Shown here: in pieces, positions 7,368-14,187 of the stretch | How positions within the stretch are numbered: position 1 is the first letter of the stretch | Layout of the letters: every line of letters starts with the position of its first letter | Source: a bacterium | GTDB taxonomy: Bacteria > Patescibacteriota > Patescibacteriia > Buchananbacterales > UBA6539 | Direction of reading: 5' to 3' | DNA length: 15,798 bases | NCBI GenBank assembly: GCA_023246815.1 | Contig: JAHFHR010000009.1 | Coordinates: forward strand, 1 to 15,798 | The notes under the pieces: model-generated | What the model saw: the letters and a program-made list of their open reading frames with translations, nothing else | What the model was told of the DNA's origin: nothing | Database searches by the model: none | Made by a program: the position numbers and the translations under genes

Positions 7368-8174
7368 CTATTGGTTAACCAACACTGATACCACGGTCAG
7401 TGCATCCAAATTGGCAAGTGATGATACTTGAGCTGTTTGGAAAAACCCATTTGGCTCAGTCGTGACGCGGCTGACGGTGCCAACCACCAACCCGCGAGCG
7501 ATGCCCGACTCAAGACCAGATGTTACCACTGCATCGTGTTCCTTCACCAACTCATTCTGCGGAATGAGCTCCACCTTCATACTCAATCCATGTTCACCGA
7601 CCACTACCCCTTGGCTCTCGGTGGCGTTTTGAATCAGAACGGCCACTTTACTACGTGAGTCATTCACTAAAATTGCTTCGGCGCTATGGAGTGCCACCAT
7701 TGAAATCTTACCGACCATAATGCCGTCGCCAACCACCAGCGGCGCACCAATGCTCAGTCCATCGGCACTACCTTTATTTAAAATAATTGATTGTAAATTC
7801 GGTTCGGGATTTTTCCCGATGGCATACGCCGTGACCGCTCGTAAGCCGGTACGCTCAAGAAAGGCGAGCTGCAGCGTCAATGCTTGATGCTCACTGATCA
7901 GCGTACGTAGTTGAGCATTTTCAATCGTTAACTCAGTTACCTGCGTGGCTAATTCACTATTTTCCGTACGCAAATCGCTATTAACGCTTAATCCTTGATA
8001 CCAACCGTTAAACGCCGTACCCAGACTAAAGACACGATACTGGAGTGGTGAAATGATACGCACCAGCCCTCCTTCTACTGGACCAAGGACACCAAGTGCG
8101 TGCAAGCCAATGAGCGCTAGCGCTACTATCAGCAGCACCACTGATACACGAGCTGTACGCAAACGCTTGAGCAT
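7368..8174 (-). CDS. mreC: Rod shape-determining protein MreC
   Basis: A bitopic membrane protein of the elongasome that binds PBP2 outside the membrane. The 268 residues show a short basic N-terminus, a membrane helix at about 9-30, a coiled coil at about 64-107 and a C-terminal beta domain. The latter contains LNKGSADGLSIGAPLV (132-147), matching the family's NxGxxDGxxxGxPV pattern. Its ATG is 9 bases after the mreB stop and its stop is 2 bases before mreD, so the three shape genes form one unit. No Shine-Dalgarno site precedes the start. Confidence 0.95.
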   Translation of the reverse strand: MLKRLRTARVSVVLLIVALALIGLHALGVLGPVEGGLVRIISPLQYRVFSLGTAFNGWYQGLSVNSDLRTENSELATQVTELTIENAQLRTLISEHQALTLQLAFLERTGLRAVTAYAIGKNPEPNLQSIILNKGSADGLSIGAPLVVGDGIMVGKISMVALHSAEAILVNDSRSKVAVLIQNATESQGVVVGEHGLSMKVELIPQNELVKEHDAVVTSGLESGIARGLVVGTVSRVTTEPNGFFQTAQVSSLANLDALTVVSVLVNQ

Positions 8175-8183
8175 AGAGAAATA

Positions 8184-9242
8184 TTATCGGGTAGAAGCCT
8201 CTTCCAATGAAGACGAGGGAATCGCCACTTCCTTGAGCAGCTGTTCATCTTCAAGGATCAACCCCATACCACGAACCGCGCAGGTCAAAGGATCTTCAAT
8301 CACTTTCACGGGGATTTTCGTTGCTTTAGCAATAGCGTCATCAAGTCCGCTCAACAGCGCACCGCCACCGGCCAGCACCATGCCGCGCTGATAAATGTCG
8401 GCCACCAATTCAGGCGGGGTAATCTCAAGGGTGCTCTTAATTCCTTCAATGATCGCAATAATAGAACGCTGTAATGACTGTTTAATCTGTTCACTGGTAA
8501 CACTGACTTCGCGTGGCAATCCAGTCATTAAGTCGCGACCGCGCATGTGTAGTTCAATCGGTGCTTTACCATCAACAAGACGACCGGTATGGCGTTTGAT
8601 TTCGTCAGCTACACCTTCACCGATCAGTAAGTTGTACTCGCTACGCGCAAATTGGACGATATCTTGATTGAGTTTATTTCCGGCAACGCGCAGCGACTTC
8701 CATGCGACTACGCCGGACAGCGAGATCACCGCAATTTCAGTAACACCGCCACCAAGGTCTACCACCATGTTGCCAGACGGATCCTGAATCGGCATTCGCG
8801 CACCAATGGCAGTCGCGATAACATTTTCCACTAAGTATACTTCGCGGGCACCGGAAGAAATGACCACGTCTTCAACCGCCTTTTTTTCCACTTCGGTAAC
8901 GTCAAGGGGCACGCCAATGATAATACGGGGACGACGTGACAAACCAAAACTTTCTTTGTACAGTCGATCAATAAAATACTTAAGCATTTTTTCAGTCACT
9001 TCAAAATCGGAAATAATACCATCAACCAGCGGTTTAGAAATAGTGATGTGTGGCGGGGTCTTGCCAACCATCTTCTGTGCTTCTGCGCCAACTGCCAAAA
9101 TCTGATCATTGCGGTTGTTTAAAGCCACAATAGAAGCTTCGTTAACCACAATACCTTTGTCTTTAACATAAATCAGCGTGTTGGAAGTCCCCAGGTCCAC
9201 GCCGACGTCCTTTGCCCCTCGGTTAAATAGGTCACGAAACAT
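8184..9242 (-). CDS. mreB: Actin-like rod shape protein MreB
   Basis: Forms membrane-associated filaments that guide side-wall synthesis and keep a rod shape. The 352 residues match the family. The actin-fold nucleotide-binding motifs are visible: phosphate 1 at VDLGTSNT (15-22), phosphate 2 at VDLGGGVTEI (161-170) and the adenosine motif LAGGGALLSGL (290-300). MFRDLFNRG at the N-terminus is a plausible amphipathic membrane-binding stretch. It is first in the mreB-mreC-mreD-PBP2-TrmH cluster and is transcribed away from the plus-strand gene at 9346, so the 103-base gap between them should hold both promoters. No Shine-Dalgarno site is seen. Confidence 0.98.
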   Translation of the reverse strand: MFRDLFNRGAKDVGVDLGTSNTLIYVKDKGIVVNEASIVALNNRNDQILAVGAEAQKMVGKTPPHITISKPLVDGIISDFEVTEKMLKYFIDRLYKESFGLSRRPRIIIGVPLDVTEVEKKAVEDVVISSGAREVYLVENVIATAIGARMPIQDPSGNMVVDLGGGVTEIAVISLSGVVAWKSLRVAGNKLNQDIVQFARSEYNLLIGEGVADEIKRHTGRLVDGKAPIELHMRGRDLMTGLPREVSVTSEQIKQSLQRSIIAIIEGIKSTLEITPPELVADIYQRGMVLAGGGALLSGLDDAIAKATKIPVKVIEDPLTCAVRGMGLILEDEQLLKEVAIPSSSLEEASTR

Positions 9243-9279
9243 TATTTTAGCTAGATTAAGTCATTAATCAGAAATAGTA

Positions 9280-9308
9280 TTGACTTTATTTTAATATTAT
9301 GTTATAAA
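9280..9308 (+). promoter_or_regulatory. Promoter of the plus-strand small gene
   Basis: TTGACT (9280-9285), a 17-base spacer and TATAAA (9303-9308). Start near 9315 gives a leader of about 30 bases that contains the Shine-Dalgarno site of the downstream gene. Confidence 0.7.
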
Positions 9309-9323
9309 TAATAGTCATTTCAA
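9296..9323 (-). promoter_or_regulatory. Candidate mreB operon promoter
   Basis: On the minus strand TTGAAA (9318-9323) and CATAAT (9296-9301) stand 16 bases apart and would give an mreB leader of about 45-50 bases. The boxes interleave with the divergent promoter of the plus-strand gene. The region is very AT-rich, so chance matches are likely. Confidence 0.35.
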
Positions 9324-9331
9324 TAAAAGGA

Positions 9332-9337
9332 AAGGAG
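9332..9337 (+). promoter_or_regulatory. Strong Shine-Dalgarno site
   Basis: AAGGAG, within the purine run AAAGGAAAGGAG, lies 8 bases before the ATG at 9346. It is the only clear Shine-Dalgarno site in front of any gene in this window and fixes the start of the plus-strand gene. Confidence 0.85.
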
Positions 9338-9345
9338 AATCGGAA

Positions 9346-9642
9346 ATGGCAAAAGTTTGGGTAACTCTTCCAGGAGGGAGGGTAAAGAAGTATTCCGGTG
9401 GAATCGGTATCCACTGCGAAGCCCCTAGTTCGCGAGGGCTTCGCAAGGAGCTGGCAGAAGAACGCCAGAATCTCCTTAAGGAAAGCCACAAAAAGGCGTT
9501 CCAAGATTCTCTCGAGGAATTCCTCCTACTTGAAGAGGAAAGGGAGACGATGATCGTGTGGCGCAAAGCCACAGCCGCGCACTGTACCCGCACTGAGGTG
9601 TGGGCAAAGGTCCGCCCCTATGGGGAGGTGCGGGTCGCGTAG
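9346..9642 (+). CDS. Small charged protein of unknown function (only plus-strand gene)
   Basis: A 98-residue protein that I do not recognise. Residues 2-8 and 11-17 look like a short beta hairpin around PGG. Residues about 30-67 are strongly helical and highly charged (many Glu, Lys, Arg and Leu), possibly a coiled coil. The C-terminal part (68-97) alternates hydrophobic and charged residues as beta strands do. Cysteines are at 24 and 80. There is no signal peptide or membrane segment. The coding case rests on a consensus promoter, an AAGGAG site at good spacing and a hairpin terminator right after the stop. GC is about 56% by hand count, against about 42-45% in three sampled lines of proS and mreB, and codons such as AGG, GGG and CGC are frequent. 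This suggests a different origin or different selection. It points away from mreB and towards proS. Confidence 0.72.
   Translation: MAKVWVTLPGGRVKKYSGGIGIHCEAPSSRGLRKELAEERQNLLKESHKKAFQDSLEEFLLLEEERETMIVWRKATAAHCTRTEVWAKVRPYGEVRVA
9416..9444 (+). repeat. Perfect 9-bp inverted repeat inside the small gene
   Basis: GCGAAGCCC (9416-9424) and GGGCTTCGC (9436-9444) are exact reverse complements around an 11-base loop. In mRNA this would be a stable hairpin within codons 24-33 of the plus-strand gene. Confidence 0.7.
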
Positions 9643-9649
9643 ACAACAT

Positions 9650-9692
9650 AAGGCCGGTGTGGGTCCTACTCCCTACCGGTCTTTAACTTTTT
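9650..9692 (+). terminator. Terminator of the small plus-strand gene
   Basis: AAGGCCGGT (9650-9658) pairs with ACCGGTCTT (9675-9683) over 9 bp with one G-U pair, followed by T-rich TTTAACTTTTT. The right arm touches the proS stop codon, so the hairpin may also end proS transcripts from the other side. On that strand the T-run is poor. Confidence 0.7.
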
Positions 9693-10912
9693 AAGAGCGC
9701 AAGAACAGCAGTGGTATCTTCTAAAGATGCATCAGTGCTGTTTCTTTTTTTTATTTCAATTTTCCCTTTGGTTTTTTTAGAAATAACCAACCGATACGGA
9801 ATTCCAATCAAATCAGCATCAGCAAATTTTTGACCGGCCGAAACACCACGATCATCAAACAGCACCTCAACTCCTGCGGCAATCAATTCTTTATATACAG
9901 TAGTAGCCGAATCATCTTCACCTAGTGAAATTAAATGAGCCTGAAAAGGAGCAACACTGTCTGGCCAAATCATACCGCCATCATCATGATGCACTTCAAC
10001 AATTGATCCCATCACTCGACTTGGACCAATACCATAGCACCCCATCATCACCGACTTTTTAGTGCCATCTTCGTCAGTATACTCCAGCTTAAACGGATCA
10101 GAGTACTTATTCTTGAGTTGGAAAATATTACCGACTTCAATGGCTTTACCCTCGGTTACCGTGCCACGGTTACAACGCGGACAAGTATCGCCGCTTTTAA
10201 CTTCGGCTACTTCTTTATTTTGTGAAAAATCACAGGCATCGCAATAATAAATAGTATCTTCACCATACTCAGTCAGCACTTGAAACTCGTGTGAGTATTT
10301 GGAAAATGATCCACCAGAGGCTTCGGTCACTAACGAATCAAGACCGCAGCGTTTAAAAATAACTTGGTACGCGGCCAGTGCTTTTTGATAATATGCTTCC
10401 AAATCCTGTTCATCACGATGAAAGCTATACAAATCTTTCATGGAAAACTCAATGCCCCGCATCAAGCCCGATTTAGCCCGTGGTTCATTTCTAAATTTGT
10501 CTTGAATTTGATACAAATAGATCGGCAAATCTTTATAGGACTGCACGAATTTTTTTACCAGCGGGGTAACCACCTCTTCGTGGGTCCAGCCAAGACCATA
10601 CTCCTTATCACTTTTTGTTTTAAATTGAAACATCACTTCATCACCCGGATCAGTCCAGCGGCCGGTAGTAGCCCATAACTCTTTGGGGTGCAGGGCAGGC
10701 ATCCGAATTTCTTGTCCGCCAATGGCATTCATTTCCTCACGAATAATATTTTGAACTTTATTCAACACTCGCAATCCCAGTGGTAGGTACGTATAAATGC
10801 CAGCACTCACTTTATCAATAAACCCAGCACGCGCTAACAACACCGCGTTCACGCTCACCTCATCTTTGGGAGCCTCTTTAAATGTTTTACCGAATAGCTG
10901 TGATTGACGCAT
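9683..10912 (-). CDS. proS: Prolyl-tRNA synthetase, short form without the editing insertion
   Basis: Charges tRNA-Pro with proline. It has 409 residues where typical bacterial enzymes have about 570. The class II core has motif 2 with FRNEPRAKSGLMRGIEF (140-156) and motif 3 with GIGPSR (294-299); the anticodon-binding domain covers about 320-409. The segment that normally holds the roughly 180-residue YbaK-like INS domain is only 16 residues long. It is bracketed by C224/C227 and C244/C247, which could bind zinc as a ribbon. Correction of Ala-tRNA-Pro would therefore need a separate enzyme, none of which is seen here. INS-less forms are known in mitochondria and some bacteria. The ATG is 2 bases after the upstream stop, and the gene ends the holB-to-proS operon. 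Confidence 0.96.
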   Translation of the reverse strand: MRQSQLFGKTFKEAPKDEVSVNAVLLARAGFIDKVSAGIYTYLPLGLRVLNKVQNIIREEMNAIGGQEIRMPALHPKELWATTGRWTDPGDEVMFQFKTKSDKEYGLGWTHEEVVTPLVKKFVQSYKDLPIYLYQIQDKFRNEPRAKSGLMRGIEFSMKDLYSFHRDEQDLEAYYQKALAAYQVIFKRCGLDSLVTEASGGSFSKYSHEFQVLTEYGEDTIYYCDACDFSQNKEVAEVKSGDTCPRCNRGTVTEGKAIEVGNIFQLKNKYSDPFKLEYTDEDGTKKSVMMGCYGIGPSRVMGSIVEVHHDDGGMIWPDSVAPFQAHLISLGEDDSATTVYKELIAAGVEVLFDDRGVSAGQKFADADLIGIPYRLVISKKTKGKIEIKKRNSTDASLEDTTAVLALLKS

Positions 10913-10914
10913 AG

Positions 10915-11277
10915 TTAACGAAATAATTTTTGGAAAAAACTTTTTTTAGCTTCCGGCTGCTGTTGTACATCATGTTCCATTGCCGCGATCGCACTTTTGA
11001 TTCGCTCACCCTCGGCCGCTACTAAATCGCCATCATACTCCCCATTATGGGCGTGCGCCCCTTGGTATGAAGGTTTTTTCTGATCTAAATGAAGGTTGAT
11101 CTGCCATTGACCATCGCGATTTTCTACGTACACATGAAACCGTGGGTAGTAGTCGCGATTCAGCCGTCTCACAAAGCTGGCACTGCCAGTGTTGGGATCA
11201 GTAAATGAGGCATATCCGGCTCGCCGCATGATCAACTGGGCGTTTTCGCCAAGTGCGAATGGCAAAAAAATTTTCAT
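10915..11277 (-). CDS. Conserved-looking hypothetical protein between rseP and proS
   Basis: I do not recognise a family with confidence. I chose the ATG at 11275-11277 (MKIFLPF), one base after the rseP stop. An ATG 15 bases upstream (11290-11292) would overlap rseP and add five residues (MGCSS). The 120-residue product has no signal or membrane segment. Residues 35-72 look like three beta strands (SFVRRL, FHVYVE, QINLHLD). A His-containing stretch, HLDQKKPSYQGAHAHNGEYD (63-82), is followed by a helix (85-104) and a basic tail. The clustered His, Asp and Glu could bind metal or be catalytic, but this is a guess. It sits tightly between rseP and proS (2 bases before proS), so it is almost surely expressed with them. 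Confidence 0.75.
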   Translation of the reverse strand: MKIFLPFALGENAQLIMRRAGYASFTDPNTGSASFVRRLNRDYYPRFHVYVENRDGQWQINLHLDQKKPSYQGAHAHNGEYDGDLVAAEGERIKSAIAAMEHDVQQQPEAKKSFFQKLFR

Positions 11278-11278
11278 A

Positions 11279-12445
11279 CTAGAACAACCCAATCACCCGA
11301 TCAAAAAATCCACCGGAAATGCGAGCGATATCACGATAGGTCACAATCAACACTAAAATCATCAGCAGCGCAAAACCGGCATTATGGAGCGCCGCTTCGA
11401 TTTTTTGATTGATCGGCTTTCTTCTAATTGCTTCGATCATTAAAAATAATACTCGTCCACCATCAAGAGCCGGAAATGGCAAGTAGTTAATAACCGCAAT
11501 AATCACTGACAATGCGGCCGTGAGCTGCAACACGTACAAGAAACCAAGATCAACCGCGTCCCCCACCAGCGTGGCAATGCCAACCGGGCCATATACTTCA
11601 CCGATCAGTTGCTGCGAAACAATTAGGCTCTTAATAATCAGAAAAAACCCAACAAGAATCGCGCCAATCATCTGAAACGTCTGGCTGATACCATACCACC
11701 AGGCCACGTACCACGGGTATGACACCAAACCGACGCGTACGAGGGCCACGCCCATCCCTCCGCGTTCGGTTTCCGGTAAAATCTCCGGCACGAGTTCACT
11801 GCTCACCATGTCCCCTTTACGCTCAATCTGGAGAGTAACGGTTTCGCCAATCTTGCTGTCAATATAATTTTGCAACGGTTCAATCTCAGTAAAGTGCTGG
11901 TCATCAATACTCACCAACCGATCGGCTGAGGTCAGACCAGCTTTGGCGGCCGGTGAACCTTCCAGTACCTGCACAATGCGAATTTCTTCATCACTCACCC
12001 GAGCCACCGCGGGGATCGTGGTATCATCAAGTGCTTGCGGTAAACCAATCATCAAGCCAATGGTCAACAGCACCATCGCCAATACCACGTTCATGGACAC
12101 GCCTGCTGACAGCACCCACATCCGCCGACCAATACTTTTGTTGGCAAAACTGTCTGGGTCGCTCGCCAACTGACCTTCTTCACCTTTAATTTTGACAAAA
12201 CCACCCAGCGGAATCCAGTTAAGAGACCAGATAGTATTGGTGGCTGATGGAGTTTTCGGTCCAACCAGTTTCCACTTCCCATCAACGTCCTTATACATAC
12301 CAAAAACTCGCGGTGGTAACCCAAGTCCAAACTCTTCCACTTTAATACCCCCACGACGCGCGGCTACAAAATGCCCGGCTTCGTGTACCAACACGATGAT
12401 ACCGAGAATGAAAAAGAAAGTAACAATAGTGATAATAATACCCAT
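11279..12445 (-). CDS. rseP: Site-2 intramembrane metalloprotease RseP
   Basis: Cleaves single-pass membrane proteins within the bilayer, for instance anti-sigma factors or signal-peptide remnants. The 388 residues carry HEAGH at 21-25 in the first membrane helix (zinc ligands H21, H25; catalytic E22), one PDZ domain at about 153-212 and LDGG at 327-330 (D328 is the third zinc ligand). Membrane segments lie near 3-25, 108-134, 245-273, 300-323 and 350-371. One PDZ copy, not two, is normal outside gammaproteobacteria. It follows frr across an 88-base spacer occupied by a large hairpin, and is followed after one base by the unrecognised gene, then proS. The uppS, cdsA and dxr genes often found between frr and rseP are absent. 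Confidence 0.95.
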   Translation of the reverse strand: MGIIITIVTFFFILGIIVLVHEAGHFVAARRGGIKVEEFGLGLPPRVFGMYKDVDGKWKLVGPKTPSATNTIWSLNWIPLGGFVKIKGEEGQLASDPDSFANKSIGRRMWVLSAGVSMNVVLAMVLLTIGLMIGLPQALDDTTIPAVARVSDEEIRIVQVLEGSPAAKAGLTSADRLVSIDDQHFTEIEPLQNYIDSKIGETVTLQIERKGDMVSSELVPEILPETERGGMGVALVRVGLVSYPWYVAWWYGISQTFQMIGAILVGFFLIIKSLIVSQQLIGEVYGPVGIATLVGDAVDLGFLYVLQLTAALSVIIAVINYLPFPALDGGRVLFLMIEAIRRKPINQKIEAALHNAGFALLMILVLIVTYRDIARISGGFFDRVIGLF

Positions 12446-12450
12446 GAAAA

Positions 12451-12533
12451 TAAGCGAGTAAGTTAGTAAGTAAAGTAAACTAGCAAGTGAGTTACTCAGT
12501 AAGCGTACCTCGCCTACTCACCTACCGTGCTTA
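12451..12533 (-). repeat. Long imperfect inverted repeat filling the frr-rseP spacer
   Basis: The 88-base gap reads as one interrupted dyad centred on 12493 in TGAGTTACTCA (12488-12498). The arms are degenerate GTAA/GTGAG-type repeats. Many mismatches become G-U pairs only in the minus-strand transcript, which carries both genes. The outermost pairs are TAAGC/GCTTA, ending 5 bases before the rseP start. There is no T-run strong enough for a terminator. Confidence 0.55.
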
Positions 12534-13088
12534 CTATAATGTCATAATTTCTTGTTCTTTTTTTTCTCCAATCAATTTAACCTGTTCATTGTACTCTTTA
12601 ACCAGTTCATCAAGTTTTTTTTGTAAATTATAGCGATCGTCTTGCGTCAGCTCTTTCGCCTTCTCTTTCTTACCGATGTCGTCGCGGATCTTGTCCCGCA
12701 GCTGTCGAATAACAATGCGCGTATGTTCCATTTTTTCACCCACTGACTTGGTCAGCTCTTTACGACTTTCTTCGGTAAGTTGAGGTACGGTCAATCGCAA
12801 TTGTTGACCTTCATTGACCGGGTTAATGCCAATATTCGCTTCAACAATACCCTTTTCAACATCTTTAATAATCTGTTTATCCCATGGCTGAACCAAGATC
12901 GTACGCGCTTCCGGCACTGAAATTGACGCCAACTGTTTCAGCGGCGTCTTCGCTCCGTAGACGGTCACTAAAATATTCTCAACAATCATCGGATTTGCAC
13001 GACCAACACGCATCGTTGCCAATTCTTCTTCAAGTATGGACAAAGCTTTTTTAAAATCGGTTGTATACGCGGTGAGCATTTGCTGCAT
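12534..13088 (-). CDS. frr: Ribosome recycling factor
   Basis: Splits post-termination ribosomes together with EF-G. The 184 residues match the family length (about 185). The long three-helix bundle (residues about 1-28 and 105-184) carries the RVGRANP signature at 27-33 and the conserved RRF C-terminal helices (LRDKIRDDI, about 129-137). The small alpha/beta domain covers about 32-103 (VTVYGAKTPLKQLASISVPE). The start is 5 bases after the lipoprotein stop. Met is found at positions 1 and 4, and either could be used, but neither has a Shine-Dalgarno site. It is unusual that frr is preceded by a lipoprotein gene and not by pyrH and tsf. Confidence 0.97.
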   Translation of the reverse strand: MQQMLTAYTTDFKKALSILEEELATMRVGRANPMIVENILVTVYGAKTPLKQLASISVPEARTILVQPWDKQIIKDVEKGIVEANIGINPVNEGQQLRLTVPQLTEESRKELTKSVGEKMEHTRIVIRQLRDKIRDDIGKKEKAKELTQDDRYNLQKKLDELVKEYNEQVKLIGEKKEQEIMTL

Positions 13089-13093
13089 AGTGA

Positions 13094-14143
13094 TTATTGT
13101 GGCTGGTTAACCAATCCCATGTAGAGAATGCCAGGATTCACCGGATCAACAATTAGAACACTCGGGGTTGCCGCTGACGGGAGCCGAAGGGTAACCCAAT
13201 TCTGTCCACCGTCAGTAGTTTTATAAAATGTTGATCGTGTGGCGTAATAGATCTCCTGATTATTGAATGGGCTAATGGCGGTAGCGAAAATATCAGTGCT
13301 CGTCGGCGGTGTAATTAAGGCAATCGCCTCCCAGGTAGTACCACCGTCAAACGTTCGCAACAGCCCATACTTAGCGACCAACAACAGAGCATCTGGTTGA
13401 GTGGTGTCAAACAATAAATTCTTGAACTCAAGTGCACCAGAAAACTTCTCCAGATTTTCATTGATATCAAACCAATCAGCACCAGCACTAATGGTCTTGA
13501 AAATACCACGTCGCTCGGTAGCTGCGTACAAAATCCGTGAATCATTGGGGTCAACCAAGAGCTTGCGAACGGGATTATCAAGCCGTTCAATGACCCGCCA
13601 GTTACCACCGCCATCAACGCTTTTTAAAATATCTCCGGCGGTGTTGGCCGCATAGATAATCAAACTATCAAAATGGTCAATGGCAATAGCAGTGACGGTT
13701 TTATCCGCGCGAGTGTCAATAAACACTTCACTCCAAGTACGAGTGCAGTCTGAAGTTTTAATCACCGTATTATTACGCGCAGCATATACGGTACACTTAT
13801 CACTGGGATCAATCACGACTGCACCAATGCGCCCCTCGGCAATAATGCCGCCCTGCTGCCAGCTATCAGCACTATCAAGGCTGTACAGCAGTCCATGAGC
13901 GGCAGAAGCCAGATACAGCGCCCGTGGATCCTGCGGATCAAAGGTCAGTGTAACAACACCGACACCGGCAATATCGCCAATACCACCGGAACTCAAAAAT
14001 AAATTCTTAGTCCCCCAATTTTCCCCCTGATCAAATGATTTAAAAATACCGGCTACCGCTGCCGGTTGTGAGTTACCCAGCCGAACACAACCAGCGATGA
14101 ATACGGTGGCAAGTACGGTAATAATGAAAAAATGTTTTTTCAT
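13094..14143 (-). CDS. Lipoprotein with seven Asp-box (BNR-like) repeats, beta-propeller
   Basis: A probable surface-exposed lipoprotein of 349 residues. It starts with MKKHFFIITVLATVFIAGC, a lipoprotein signal peptide with lipobox IAGC and lipidated C19. Seven Asp-box-like SxDxGxxW units begin at about 36, 88, 130, 175, 217, 264 and 309, spaced 42-52 residues; the fifth (TISAGADW) is degenerate. Such spacing fits a beta-propeller of the sortilin/YCF48/sialidase-like type. Propellers with this repeat act as binding or assembly scaffolds, or as glycosidases when extra catalytic residues are present; I see no sialidase active-site pattern. It lies between holB and frr, 5 bases before frr, so a surface protein shares a transcript with translation factors. 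The ligand is unknown. Confidence 0.85.
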   Translation of the reverse strand: MKKHFFIITVLATVFIAGCVRLGNSQPAAVAGIFKSFDQGENWGTKNLFLSSGGIGDIAGVGVVTLTFDPQDPRALYLASAAHGLLYSLDSADSWQQGGIIAEGRIGAVVIDPSDKCTVYAARNNTVIKTSDCTRTWSEVFIDTRADKTVTAIAIDHFDSLIIYAANTAGDILKSVDGGGNWRVIERLDNPVRKLLVDPNDSRILYAATERRGIFKTISAGADWFDINENLEKFSGALEFKNLLFDTTQPDALLLVAKYGLLRTFDGGTTWEAIALITPPTSTDIFATAISPFNNQEIYYATRSTFYKTTDGGQNWVTLRLPSAATPSVLIVDPVNPGILYMGLVNQPQ

Positions 14144-14187
14144 AAGAAATGTTTGAAAATAATAGCTGCCTTAATTAATGGTACTTT

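Noticed and set aside
9315..9593. Minus-strand open frame of 92 codons opposite the small plus-strand gene
   Set aside because: It is Ser/Arg-rich, has no ribosome site, and is the antisense shadow of the gene that has promoter, Shine-Dalgarno site and terminator.
9346..9642. Plus-strand unit as a known structural RNA (tmRNA, RNase P RNA, 6S RNA)
   Set aside because: I saw none of the conserved cores of these RNAs, and the Shine-Dalgarno site with a full open frame favours a coding gene.
11278..11292. Longer start for the unrecognised protein, overlapping rseP
   Set aside because: MGCSS looks like translated rseP tail; the ATG one base after the rseP stop gives a typical N-terminus.
12446..12533. 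CRISPR array or simple tandem repeat in the frr-rseP spacer
   Set aside because: The GTAA-like words vary in length and sequence and there are no unique spacers; the dyad explains them better.
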